DNA of 64,000 nucleotides from NCBI GenBank assembly GCA_021527695.1, contig JAKFAO010000005.1, forward strand, positions 248,001 to 312,000. The letters are read 5' to 3'. The notes beneath the pieces were generated by a model. That model was not told where the DNA came from. It did not search any database and saw only the letters and a program-made list of their open reading frames with translations. This DNA is from Naematelia aurantialba. Taxonomy: Eukaryota; Basidiomycota; Tremellomycetes; Tremellales; Naemateliaceae. Of the stretch, positions 1 to 12,141 are shown piece after piece. A program made the position numbers and the translations under genes. Positions within the stretch are counted from its first letter, which is position 1; the number at the start of each line of letters is the position of its first letter.

Positions 1-1521
1 CTAGCAAAGTAGTTGGAGGGAGTGGAAGGCGATCAAAAGCAGCGGCAAGACCGTCGGTAATGAAGGACAGGAAAGGAGAGCAGAAGAGCACTGGGCTGAT
101 CGGGACGAATAGAGGCAAAGCGAAGGGCTCGGCAGCACCAACGAAGAACCAGCCACCAATCGTGAATTTGGGAGGGCAACAAACGTGAGCCATACGCAGA
201 CCATACTGTACGCGGGGGAAGAACTTCATCCCCGGGCAAGAACGGAAGAAGAGAGTGAAGAGTAAATGGAGGAGGAAAGAAAGGAAGCCGACAGTGAAGA
301 GTCAAGGGAGACGGCACTCACCAAACCCACTCCCACTGGGCCTGACAAAGCCCGAGGAGGCCATGCTCCCTTCCCTGCCCATCCCTGGTACAGGCGTGTA
401 CCTCTGTTCGACCGGCATCCTGGGTCTCCTCTTCCTGCACGATAATCCTCACGCTTCCCTTACGCCTGATGGTACAGTAACAGCCGATGTCGATGACAGC
501 GCAACACAGTGAGGTAAAGTGAAGTCGTGCAGTGCTGTGAAGTGAAGTGACTTCAAGTGAAGTGACGTGAAGTGGCGTGGCGCGATTGCAACCGAGTCGG
601 GCGAACGAGCCAAGTCCACGATCAACAACCAAGTCGAGGGGAGAAACCAGAAAAACGAGGTCGAGGAAGAAGAGCTATACAACAAGAGCGTTGCTTTGCA
701 CGATGAGACGAGACGGCACTATCACACGGCATCAGCACGGGACCAACCACACTCTCCCGCAACACTGCCTGCGCACCTATCCTCGCAGAAGCGGTAACGC
801 AACAGCCGGCGCTAGTCATGCACCCAAGCGTCTCCTGTCCCTATATCCCACAGCCCTACGTATGTACCCTACGCGCAGAAGCAGAAGCAGATGCCGATAC
901 CGCTGTCTTGACACCCGACGCCCAAGGCTACCAAGCCAGGAGATACGATGCCGATGCCGTTGTCGAGCGACTGTTTGACTGCACCGCTTTGCCTGGCAGT
1001 CGAGTTACTGTTTTTGCTATTTTTGCTTTTGCCGCGGGCATTTTCATTTTCCGAAAAATCACTCGCGTCTCAGCCATCTTTTTGGCTGGGACACTCAACT
1101 GCGAGCGGCCATTCGGGTGTCCTGCAAGCTCGGTCTTGGGTTGTACTCTTGGCTGTCTAGACACATTGCATGCATCCCCACGCCAAGCGTATATAGTCGG
1201 AACGGCATAAGGGACGTAAGTACCATCTGGTATGGAATCGGGTATAAAATGGTCCTACAATCCGAGTTTCGGATCAGAGGTATATTCAGGAACATTCGGA
1301 GCAAAGCAGAAAGAATCGCAAGGGTAAATGCCAACCAGGGGTCATAAGGAGCCTTGCAACGAGTGACAACGATGAACAAACATCCAAGCAAGACCCGCCA
1401 AGTGAACGATAAAGACGAAGAGGAAGAGAAATAGGAACGGAATAGTCCATAGGATGGCAAACGACCCCCAGCTAGGAATGCAGGCAAAAGTCGTAGATGG
1501 AGCAAGCAACATCCCCCACGC
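1..1521. other. Gene-poor left edge
   Basis: About 1.5 kb with no reading frame I can tie to a family. A minus-strand frame is open from the window edge to about position 204 and is rich in Leu, Ser and Cys; it could be an exon of a gene outside the window or chance. TATA-like strings lie near 1190 and 1243, with no convincing plus-strand start after them. Part of the stretch must be the 3' flank of the minus-strand kinase that ends at 1522. Confidence 0.4.
508..580. repeat. Degenerate AAGTG pentamer repeat
   Basis: An imperfect run of AAGTG/AAGTGACGTG units, about 70 bp long, in the gene-poor left edge. It breaks the local reading frames and looks like a decayed microsatellite. Confidence 0.7.
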
Positions 1522-4500
1522 TCACTTGCCGCCCAAGCCGCGTTTGATCCTGCCAAACAATCCCAGTCCTCGGGCCTTGCCCTCCCCCTTAGAAGTCTGT
1601 CCAAGAAAAGTCGTAGCCCCTGGCGTCGCAGGCCGCCTCTCTCGGGCTTTCCCAACCTCGTCGGCAAGATCGACAATCTTCCGTTCCCGTTCCCGTTCCC
1701 GATCCCGATCACCCAGGAACGCCCGGCGAAGACTCGCCATCGAGCTCGGCTTGCCCAGCACGTCTTTTCCGCTTGACAGGCTACTCCACCCGTCTCCCTT
1801 GCGCGTCACCCCGGGTGTAGAGTCGAGCAGGTCTTCGTACACTGCCCGCCGAGGCGATAGAGGCTGAAGAGAGTGGACAAGAGACGAGGTTGGTGCGGTT
1901 GCAAAGTTCCGGAGGTTGGATTCAGACTTGCGCGTGATCGGGACGCGCGAGCGTGTCGACGAAAACGAGCTTCGCAGAGCTGGCGTCGAGGGGACCCCGC
2001 GAAGAGCAGGCGCCTTGAGAGGAACAGTGAGGATCGGTTCGGCTACTCTCAATTCAGCTTGAGATGCGGGTGTAGGGAGTGAGAAACGGCCGCTCACGTG
2101 TCTTGGACCTGCCGGAAGCCTTCTCTTTCTCATCTCGTTCTCTCTCAGGTTTTTCTGATCCAAACAACTTGAGGACATGCGGTACTGTACCAGTCAGCCG
2201 TGTAGATCCCAAGCCACAAGTTGCGACCCACCGGTCGGCCGTTCTTTCTTCGCTCTCACAGCTCCTCTGTCAAGTTCGACACCCGCGACCGGCTTACCGG
2301 CCTCCTTACCCTCGCCCTTCTCTGTCTCGCCCATCACTTCCCTCCGAGTGAGCCATTTGGGCGGTGTGGCCGGCTCAACCTGGGTACTACTGGTACGCAA
2401 GTGGGCGGGGATAGCTTGCTTGTCTGGCGTGACCCCAAAGCGATGCTCGGGGGCGCCTTCACCGCCATTCGATGTCGACGTGGTGAGATGTGCCGAGAGG
2501 TCCGCAGGCAGCGTGGTAAGCATGTCGGTAGGGAGGGTTGGGGGGTCTCGGCCTTCCGCAATGGCCCGACGCGCTTCCGTCACGAGACGTTCCATTTGCT
2601 GGACCCAGGAGGCGAGTGATTCCAGCCGTGAGTCCAGGGCATGCGCGGGAGACACAGGAGACGTAGGAGACGCCGCTTCCGTTGCGCGAGTCCCTGCCGT
2701 TGATGCGCCTAGAGTTTCTCGGCCTATGAACGGTCAGCTCCGCTTGAGAATTGTGGGGAAAGTACCCACCCGTTGCTACCAGAGCAGCAGTCTCCTTCAT
2801 CAACTCCAGGGAGTTCTGCCTGAATCTGACAAGCTTTTCCCCTGATACAGAGTCAATTGTGCCAACGTGGCAACACTCAAACTCGTAGTCAACTCACTAT
2901 CGTGCGAGAGAATCCGTTGTCTAACTTCCTCGACTGCACCGTCGGCAGGCTGGTCATCGCCAGGGAAGTGTTTTCCGTCTTGCACCACACGAGTGGGTCG
3001 CGTATTCACCCGAGGCTTTGGCGGACTGGGCAACGCTGCTGGGCCACCTACATGTTCCCTGGCCTTGCGCGCCACTGAAACTGGAGACGCGTTGTGATTG
3101 TGAATCGGCTTGCCACCTGCACATATGAGCATCCCACAAGTGGAATAGTCGTGAACTCACCCTCGCGGACAGGTGACTCTTCTTTCAGGCCGGGCAGGAC
3201 ACCTAGACTTCGCCGTTGCTCCAACTTCTTTTCTCGTACTTGCTCAGCTTTCTCAGCAGAGTCCAAGCTCTTCGGCCTCGGCGGCTCAGGCGCAGGACGC
3301 GAAATGGAGCTCAGAATGTCCTTGTTGACAACGCGCGTTCCCTCGAGCGATCGCATGGTCTTGAGAACCGCATCGTCCTTATTCGTGCGTCTGAGGTTGG
3401 AAGACGATGCGGAAGACAAGATGGAGGCACGCTTGTCTTTGGTGGGGATTGTCGCGGTGGTGGTAAGAGAAGATTGCGAAGTTCGCTCAGACACTCTCTT
3501 GTCCGCTATGCCGGATTAGCCTATCTGACGAGAGGTAACGGCAGTGGACGAACCAGCAAGGTTGAGGTCTTGAACACGCAGAGATTGCGCAGTTTTGATG
3601 ACTTTAGTAGCTGAGGCCATCAGCCTTGTGGTTGGCTATAGTAGAGTAGACTCACGGGTTATAGTTTCGGTCTTGCCGGCTTTGGCCACCAGCATGGCAT
3701 CGCTCTCTCGAGTACGAGCGATGACTTTCTTCGGACTGGGCATGGTATTTTCCTCACCCTTCTTTTGCTGTTCCGGCCTTGCTCGAGGCATCGACGTATG
3801 CTGCTTGATAGACTCTCCCAGTGCTGTTGGCGTCATGGTTCTAGCAGGCAAATCGTCCCTCTTCTTAGTCTTGCGCTTCCTCTTGCCTTCCTCGGCAGGT
3901 TTTTCCTTGTTAGATGGTGGTGGGGCGGTAGCGGGCATAGGCGGTACCTCAGATTTGTCGAAACTGGCAGCCGCACGAACAAAGTGGGGAGTAATGATAA
4001 CGCTCGGAGCGGTAGGCTGTAAGGCAGAGTGGTGGTATGCTTGCATTGCTGAAATGCGATACGCAGGGTCTGGGCAGACCATAGACCGAATGAGGTGCTG
4101 AAGGCCTGTTTGTTGCATAAGCCTCGGCGACGATAGCTTGGGATATAATTCTCACCATCGGACATGTACCAGTCACCAAGCCATTCTCCCCGCTTGCACC
4201 TCTCAAAATACATGAGATATTCTTCTTCGGTTTCGAACTCTTCTTCGTTGTCCAGTTCGAATGGCGTACGACCCATGAGGAGTTCGAAGAACGTGACCTA
4301 CGTTAGAGTTAGTCTCCGCAAAAGATGAAGGAGGAAACGTACACCCAAAGACCACACGTCCGAAGCACGTTCATCGTGAGGCATTCCAATTGCCCTCTGA
4401 GGGTCGAGATACTGCAGCCGTCATTCACTTTCCTGATGCAAGTTGATGTGAGTGACTGACCTCGGGTGTTCCCCAAGAGATGACACTGAGGAACATCCCT

Positions 4501-5848
4501 CGTGAGTCCGCCTTGGTATCCCATCTCTGGGCAAAGCCAAAGTCGATGAGCACAGGCACGTCGCTGTGACTCAGAAGGATGTTGGCCGGCTTAATATCGT
4601 TGTGGGTGATGCCACGCTCGTGAAGGTATCCGACTGCCGATGCCAGCTGACGGAAGTAGGGGATGGCGCGCGCCGGAGGAAGGCAAACCGGTATCAGATC
4701 GGCATGGTACGGCATAATCACGCTAAGGGCATCAGTTTCAGCGGCAGCCAAATAAGTTGGGGGATAGAGGGGCAGATAGAGAGACGGAAAGAAGTGCCCT
4801 GTGCTGCGCAACCCAAGCCGGTAAACTCACAGAGCATAAGACGGACAGATGACAAATGCCTCAAACTGGATGATTGATGGATGCGGTTCGAACCTCAACG
4901 ACCGAATGATCTTCATCTCTGCCCAGAGCGCGCGGACCCTCGTGGCAGTGACTTCCTGTGGTTGCCAAATATCAACAACGTGTAGGCCTTGCCAAAAGAT
5001 CAAGGACTCACATCCTCCTGGCGGTGTACTACCTTAATGGCGACTTTGCCTCCGGCACCAACGCCGCCGCCAGCAGCGGCTTTCTTACCCAACTGCCGTA
5101 TCACCTTGTCCGCCTGGGAGTACCAGCTAGGTTCTCGGCGTTTCTGAAGCCGGGCGAGCCACACACTTCCCCAATTACCGAAACCTATCTCCTCTATAAA
5201 GTCGAATTGCGCGTCCAGCTGTTCGTCGGTGAGGTTGAAGACGTTGTCAGAACCAGTCGTCTGCGCGAGAATACCTGGATGCGTAATCGTCAAGTCCTCA
5301 CCTGCACTGTGTGGTGCGTCACCAAGGTATGGCCATCGTGAAGGCGTCTGAGCGAGCGTAGGTAGCTCGCGCTGCTGTTGGTCGTGGACCTGAACACTCT
5401 CCTGGCCATGAGGAAGGCCAGAGGTCAGCGTGTCGCTAGAAGCAGTGGGTCTGATGGAAGAAGGAGATCGCGTCGAATACGAAATAGTATCAAACAGCCG
5501 AGGGGAGTTGGGCAGTGCAGGAGGCCTGGGAGATGTGGTATGGGAGACCGCATTGTCGGATGCTGGAGACAGGTCATAGGCAAACGCGTCGCCAGAGCAA
5601 GCAGAAGACGTATTCGAGGTTGTGCTCGAGGCGAGATTCGATTGGGTGAGATTGTGATCCGATACCGAAGTGGCAGTACTGATAGATGTAAGGAGGGTCA
5701 CGTCCTGATTGACTGGTGACAGCTCATGCTTGAAGGCATCATGAGTAGGAGTTGCTGGTTTCGCATGAGGGGGCGTGAGACCAAGACGTAGGCGTATCTT
5801 CGATTTGGGCTTTAGGAGTGCCGGCCGTTGCATGTCTGTCGTGGGCAT
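1522..5848 (-). CDS. Ser/Thr protein kinase with long C-terminal tail (HND catalytic loop)
   Basis: A multi-exon protein kinase that would phosphorylate Ser/Thr on protein substrates; substrate and pathway are unknown. The start at 5848 opens a Ser/Thr/Pro-rich N-terminal region of about 200 residues. The kinase domain follows, with a glycine loop reading GFGNWGSVW, an Ala-Ile-Lys (VAIKVV) ATP lysine, the catalytic loop HNDIKPANILL, the metal motif DFG in LIDFGFAQRWD, and WGTPEYLDPQ where most kinases have GTPEYLAPE. DVWSLGV and a late Arg (AYRISAMQAYHH) mark subdomains IX-XI. After it comes a long disordered basic/Ser-rich tail, through exons near 3.7-4.1, 3.18-3.49, 2.8-3.1 and 2.2-2.65 kb, ending GRIKRGLGGK and TGA at 1522. 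Exon joins carry good donors (for example GTGAGT near 3163). The Arg-to-Asn change makes it a non-RD kinase. I could not place the subfamily. Family confidence is high; exact exon borders and the last exon are moderate. Confidence 0.82.
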
Positions 5849-6805
5849 CGTGTGCGGTGATGCCTAGACAGTCTTGGGATCAACGTTGATGCGAACACGG
5901 GACGTCAGAGAAGGCAGTATGCGTCGTCGGGATATGCCTGTTGCTGAGGGAGAGGGAGAATGAGTTCGGCGTGTCGTAGTTGGAAGTCGTAAGGAATCGT
6001 AGAACGAGCGTGAGATCAGTTGGTCAGATGTTGTGGACGAGACGAAGCTAAGAAGGCGAGGAGGTCAAAACACAGGTGGAAATATCGTTCAACGTCGACT
6101 ATCACTCTGCGAGTGACTTGTTGACATCCTTCCGGGGGTCGCCAAACAACTCTTGACAGTAGAAGATCAACCAACCCGAAGGCTCTTCCGCATCAAAGGC
6201 ATCTGGGCTCAGTGACCCTCACCCCGATCGAAGACGCGGTCAGCGCCCGCTCTGAGTATAGAACAGTGTTAATCTGTAGAGGAATACCCTGCCTCATGAG
6301 CATGACCAGATCACGGCGACCGTCTTGGTGAGAAGTAGTACAGTCTGTAGCAACAATGCTTGTTGACCTCGTCAGTGGATGTCAAAGGAGGCGAGGCCCA
6401 TCTACCCCTTCAGCGGGTCTCAAAGGTACCATCAAATACGTACGGGCTACGCGTCACAACCCCGAATTGTATGCGCGTCTTTGAGATCATGTCGATGTTT
6501 GGTTCACTGATGCTTCAATGGATAGTGCAGAGCTTATGCACGCAGCCTGCAAGTCAGTCTGCTGAATCCTTACTCTCTCAGTGAGCTGTTGGGCGGTTGC
6601 AGTTAGCGCACATGCTGGGCATCCGGGTCCCAAGATTGTATTTCTACATTCCTCTAGTACACGCTCTCCTCGCTAGGCGAGGCGATGACTTCCGACACCA
6701 TTCTGCCGTTGATCCCTAACGTGTTGCTGAGAAGGCCCGGTTTATTCGTTGGTGTGGGGGAACCGGACGATGCGGTGTAGGGGCCATTCGTGCGAGTAAC
6801 TGCTG
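5849..6805. other. Intergenic: kinase promoter and 3' flank of the CDF gene
   Basis: Nearly 1 kb between two genes both read on the minus strand. It should hold the kinase promoter and leader and the terminator of the transporter. No TATA box, repeat or coding exon stood out. A short minus-strand open frame at 6654-6845 continues past the transporter stop in another frame; it could be an alternative last exon. Confidence 0.4.
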
Positions 6806-9222
6806 CTAACGGTTGCGCGCCTCCTGTCCGAGTTGTATGCTGCAATCTGAGCCCCAGTCAGCATGCGCAATGGCGGATGATGACGGAAAGATGGAAAGGA
6901 CGAACGGGTTCATCGAAGAATAATCGCAACTGTTCGCTCATCAGAATTGCTCATGGCATGAGAGGAAGACGTACTGGACATATGCTCGGATAACGCCATC
7001 AAGGCTGGATCAGTTAGCGATAAATCATAGCGAAGCATTCCAGCACACACCTCTCCAGGACACATCTGCCTCATCAGCTGCTGGTCGTGAATGTATTTAG
7101 CCAACTCACTGTATGGTCTCCCCAATGTCGTGAGCAAAATGCAGACTGCTGGTTTTAGGAAGGATAACGTCGATTTCTACTATGAGATCATCCCTGGGCA
7201 TCGTGTCAGTATTGTCCAAGCATAGTGAGAACAACAGATAAGATTCACCCAATGTGATAACACTCGACATCTGCGATCTCTTCTACAGGAGTGAACCGCG
7301 AGACGAGGTAGAGTACTCGTGTGATTTGATCGCGCGTCGCTGATCTGCCTGACACTGTCTTCTTGTCAGCCTTCTGGTAAAACTTGCGCCAATCGAGGAA
7401 TCACGATTGGCAAAGTTCTCCAGTAGGGTCTTGACCCATTCTACGATGATATATGTTGAGAGCACCATCCCTCCGATCGGATCCAGAAGTCGCCAATGCA
7501 GTTTTGTACCCACAAACTACACTGTCAGCCACTGTTTGCTCATAGGCTGCGGTCTACGAGCAAAAACTCACCGGGAAGCCAAGAGACATAACGTTGAACC
7601 AGACATCATTCTCAGCATCCTGAGCGAGAGCTTGTACCCCTGAAGACGGGATCCTAGAGCACCATTGCCATCTGAGGTTGGCGCCGTGAGCCCAATCAAA
7701 AACTTCAGAGTGTAAAGATGTATGGATGCTGTGACTCACAATATCAACTTGATACCTATGGTTGCTAACATAGTGCTGGATGCTTCAGCACATCTCTGGC
7801 ACGAAGCAGATTACTGACGCAATACCGAGTTTTGACAAGGCGACTGGGGCCTCCTCGGGCGATGCCCTCGCTCTCTCAAAGGACTCGATAAACACCTGTA
7901 TGAACGATGCGATCATTGCCACAGAGAAGATGAGCTAGAGGACAGTTAGTACAGAAGAAGAAGGGTAGGTCAAGCTCAGCTCACAACTCCAAGGGGTTCA
8001 AAACGCCGCTTCCCGGCGGGATACTAGACGTCTTAGGTAAGCAGTACCACTGGACGGAGATGGGCTCACCCGATGTCGGTCACCTTTTGTCCCGATAGCC
8101 CAGGATGTGCCGAGAATAATGAAAGTACTGAACAAGTCGAGTGCGGAATCCACGAGCGATGCGGTCAGGGAGATGGACGAAGAGTAGAGGACTGCAACGG
8201 CTTTCGCAGCAACGAGGAGGACATTGACCGCGGTGTTGACTGCAAAGGCGTTAAAACCTTTGTCTCTATCTCTGACATCATATACCAAAGGTAATCATGA
8301 AGAATGAAAAGTAACGAGACGCACTATTTAGAGCCAATTTGGCGATCCTGTCTCTCCGCTCCTCCCGTTCTTGACCGTCTAGCAGGCCCGACCGCTCACC
8401 GATTTCTGCATCGTTCCCCTCAATACCAGCAGCAAGAGTATTGTTCCTCCAGCCGCTGTCCCGGCGGTTCCAAGCAGGTGCTGAGTCATCGGCTATCTCC
8501 TCCTCCAGATCGGTGATCATGCGTGTGTAGCTTCTCCCGCGAAGCTTGAAGGCGGAATGGGCAGGCTGGAAGGACTTGACGATAGCTGATGGGAGCTCGC
8601 CAGAGAGGAGACTGTCGACTTCCACGTAATGCTCGTGTAGGAGGGCGAGGTTCTCGTAGTAAGGCCGGAGCTGTATAGCATGTTAGTATGGGACAAGGAT
8701 TGTTGATCGTTTAAGATTATCCCGGAAGCAGGAATAGGATGGAGTGGTTATGGCATTGCTTCTAGAGGGAAGGAGATAAAGGGGGAAGTAGAGGAGGGAG
8801 GGCAAGGAGAGCAAGGAGAGCAAGGAGAGCAAGGAGAGCAAGGAGAATGAGGGAAGAAAGAGAGAAGGAAACGAATCGAGGAGGAAAGCAAGCGTGAATG
8901 AGCGAGGCGGTCGACTTGCCTTTCTAGGTAGCGCCTTGATTTCCTTGTCATCAATCGGCAGCCCCTCAAACTCCTTGGACCGCTCCACGTCCGAGATGAC
9001 CCGCATACTGGCCAAGTCCTCGATCGTCATCCCCCTTCTCTGATGCCGCCGGAACATGCTGCTCTGCCGGTGGAAGTTGGCGCTCGGTGACTTGGGCTGC
9101 GGTATTGCGGAGAAGTAGTCTTGCGCCTCACTTGCCTCATCGCTATGATTGTCGGAGAGTGTGGCCGACGACGTTGTCTGCTCCCTGGTTACAGGTGGTT
9201 TCGCCGACGCTGGTGATGTCAT
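6806..9222 (-). CDS. Cation diffusion facilitator transporter, probably Mn-type
   Basis: A membrane antiporter of the CDF/MTP family that moves divalent metal out of the cytosol in exchange for protons, probably at an endomembrane. The start at 9222 begins a hydrophilic N-terminus (MTSPASAKPP...). After it come a regulatory stretch with the acidic motif TDLEEEIADD and then the transmembrane core. TM2 carries SLVDSALDLFST, a DxxxD motif, and TM5 carries QDAENDVWFNV, again Asp-x3-Asp; DxxxD pairs are typical of the Mn-CDF group, whereas Zn-CDFs use HxxxD. The C-terminal cytoplasmic domain is recognisable from IADVECYHIG, DDLIVEIDVILP, AHDIGETIQ and a final VHCDYSSMNP reading. There are at least seven short introns; that near 8.70-8.92 kb carries a 9-bp tandem repeat. 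I chose TGA/TAG at 6806 because it stays in frame with or without one doubtful last intron. Metal specificity is inferred from motifs only. Confidence 0.85.
8802..8846. repeat. GCAAGGAGA tandem repeat, five units
   Basis: Five perfect copies of a 9-bp unit inside a CDF-gene intron. Read on the coding (minus) strand they are pyrimidine-rich (TCTCCTTGC), so they lengthen a polypyrimidine stretch within the intron. Copy number is likely to vary between strains. Confidence 0.9.
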
Positions 9223-9517
9223 GGGGTCGGGTCGTGTGGGTTGTTACGGGGTGTTAGGGGCAGCTGCCAAGCTGAAGGTACGAGACTTATCGACAGAGAG
9301 AGGCGCGACTGGATAAGGGGTTATGAAGTTGGTTGAGGATAGCGGGAGGCATTCACACATGTAACAAGAGGTGAGAGACTTTGTGAAAGAGTACGCAGTA
9401 AATTGTCAACAGCGTGAGGCGGCGGTCTCCGCTCGTGAGGTCGACAGCTGTCGTTCGGTGCTGATATTTCACTATTCCACTCGTCGCCAATAGCACAAAG
9501 ACGGATTCCATAGGTCA
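9223..9517. promoter_or_regulatory. Divergent promoter between the CDF transporter and ASA1
   Basis: A 295-bp gap between two start codons facing away from each other, so it must hold both promoters and leaders. No TATA box is obvious. Confidence 0.6.
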
Positions 9518-11419
9518 ATGACGCCACCACCATCGCCCGTGCATCTCATACGCTCACACACTGCCGCTCTATCAACCACCATATTTAACCCCGCCAACCT
9601 CCTCCTCTACTCGGCCGACCAAGACGGATGGATATCCGTGTTCGACTTGCGGGTGAGGAGGGTCGTGTGTCATTGGAAAGCCCACGAGGGGGGTGTACTG
9701 GGTCTGGCTGAATGGCAGGGCGGCTTGATCTCGTCAGTACAAGAGTGCCGCTGCTTCGCATACATCATACGCCGTCTCCACTACTTTGTCGTCATCTCCC
9801 AGCCTGCCGTGGAGATATCGCTTGATCACTGTCTTCCCCCATCTACCATTCTCTACAGGAGTCTACAAGTCTAGAAGATCTCTGGAATATACATGGAAAG
9901 ACTAGGCTGATCACCATCAGACAGACATGGGAGGGACAATCGCATCCATATACATGAACCTCTGAGACGGCCTTACCTAGGCCGCCAACCTCCATCTATT
10001 CTCCGAACACTCGACGTTAACTCGCTCAACTTTTGTTCTTTCTCCCTCGCACCTTGTCCTCGCGACTTGTCTGTCTGTATCCTCGAGTCCAGCTCGGGCT
10101 CCAACTCGGCCCTCGGCGATGGCTCCGTCTCTGCACAGGCATTTCTAGCAGTACCGAGCTTGACAGACTCGGAGCTAGCAGACATTTACCACCTTCCATC
10201 GCTGAAGCGTGTCCACGCCGCTATCGGCTTCTCACCGGCAGGGAAGGAAGAGAAGAAAGACCGATCAGGACTGATCATGGGGATGCACCTTGCGTGGCGC
10301 AGAGGGAGGCTCGTGCTGGTCATGGCCTTCGAGGATGGTCGTGTAGAGCTTTGGAGGTGTGCAAAATCCCGCGAAGGCGAGCTATGGGACGCGCGACAGT
10401 CAGGAGATGCCCTTTGGGAGAAATTGTTCACGGGTAAAGGACACAATGAAGCAGGTTGGTCTGATCTCTCCGAAAGAATCTTTGCACGGCACAAAGGGTA
10501 TCACTGATGTATCGTCAAGTGATGGGCCTTGCCGTCGATGCCAATCTTGATCGAGCATTCACAGTATCGGCAGACCATTTGTTGTGCAAATACGAACTTG
10601 CACAGGTCAGCTGCTCGATGAGAAACTGGAAGTAGCTGATCCCACCCAGGTGCTGGACGAGAATGGCAAGGGCAAGGGCAAGGGCAGGGGCGCGTTGCTG
10701 GAGCAGGTCGTCTCGAGGTACTCGACCAAGCAGATTGGGAATTCGTCGGTGGCTATTTCGGCTGATGGGCGGGTTGTTGCTGTGGGCGGATGGGACGGCA
10801 AGTGAGTCTGATTATGGATCATTCTTTGCTGTCGTTGCCTACTTGCCTGCTTGCTACTTTCCTGCTTCCTTCTGCCTTTCCCGCCTCTTCGCTGCCCACC
10901 TTCCCACCTTCCGACCTTTCCTCATTTGATTATGCACGGACACCAAACGGTAAACATGACTGACTTTGATGTCGTAGAATCCGTCTCTTCTCTAGCGCGA
11001 CATTCAAGCCCCTCGGAACGCTATCGTACCACCGAGAGACTGTCCACTCCCTGGCATTTGCCAGTCCCCCCCTTCCCCTCACCTCTATGCCTTCAGACTT
11101 CGCTCTCCTAAAGTCTTCGTTCACAGACTCCTCTCCCCCCGACTGCATCCAGCTAGACTCCAATCGTCCAAACTCGATACCACTAGACGCCAATCCCACA
11201 GGCTCAAGTCCACTAGATGACTCCAGCTCCGTCGCGTCGTTGCAAGTCGACACGGAGAGCGTGGCGGAAGCGACAACGCTAGAGTTGGGTGGAGGGGGGG
11301 ACAGCGATGATGAGGAAGACGATGCGCAAAGAGTGGCGGGGGCGAGGGGGTGGTTGGTTAGTGGTGGTAAAGACCGAAGAGTCGCGTTGTGGGCTCTCAA
11401 GGATTTCGCTGGGGGATGA
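9518..11419 (+). CDS. ASA1: ASTRA-associated protein 1 (WD40 repeat)
   Basis: A WD40-repeat protein of the ASA1/GNB1L family, a partner of the ASTRA/TTT assembly that helps mature PIKK kinases such as Tor. It starts MTPPPSPVHLIRSHTAAL, then LYSADQDGWISVFDLRVRR and WKAHEGGVLGL, typical first blades. After an intron the family motif reads HGRDNRIHIHEPL, followed by PPSILRTLDVNSLNFCSF. Later blades read VSRYSTKQIGNSSVAISADG and GGWDGK. The last blade, after a Ser/Asp/acidic insert of about 80 residues (near 11.1-11.34 kb), ends GGKDRRVALWALKDF and TGA at 11417-11419. I see introns near 9.73-9.93, 10.45-10.52 and 10.80-10.98 kb. The stop lies less than 100 bp from decayed retroelement sequence. 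The insert before the last blade is longer than I would expect from yeast ASA1. Family assignment is firm; exon ends are approximate. Confidence 0.88.
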
Positions 11420-12136
11420 GATGCATACATTCACAGCTACATTCACGTCTGCTTTACATCTCGTCAGAACCAGGACCCTCACGAAGGCTGAGGACCCGTC
11501 TCGGAGCACCATGCCGACAGTTGCCAGGCCAACAAATCAGTGTGGATGATCCGACACAACGCAGTCAAGTTCCCAGTCGGCAATGCACTAGGCTCCATAC
11601 CGGACACCACCACGGAATTCGAGCCCTTCATCCGACACCGGGGGGACGGAGATCGCAAGAACGACATCAAGTTCTCGGGCTGCCCCAGTTTAGGTCTTGC
11701 TCCCATGGAGATGGACATGGCGGTGGCATCCCTGCAGACTGGCAATGCCTCGGCATCATATGGCAGCATCGCAGCCAAGACCGACCCAGTTGAGGATGCC
11801 AGGATACGCGCTGCAGCTGTCCTTGACACGAGGGCTGCCCAGAAGGTTGCGAACCTTCCACCAACGCTCGTCCCTGGCGCTACGTTCCACCCGATGGTTT
11901 TCTCTGCCGGTGGACTCGTGGAGAAGAACACGCAGAATCACATCCGCAACATTGGCAAGAAGCTACCAGTAGGGGTCTACCAGTTCATGCTTAACCGCAT
12001 ATCCATCGGACTAGTCAAAGCCCGCACAACCGGCGTCATCAGATCAAGCAACCTCCAGCAACTCCCTCCCATTGTAGACGCCCCACACTCACAAAACAAC
12101 TATGGCATGCACAATTGGGACGACGACGCAGCAGGG

Positions 12137-12141
12137 AGCCC
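12137..12141. repeat. Target site duplication AGCCC (left)
   Basis: Five bases directly before the LTR, identical to those directly after it. Five-bp duplications are made by LTR-retrotransposon integrases. Confidence 0.88.
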
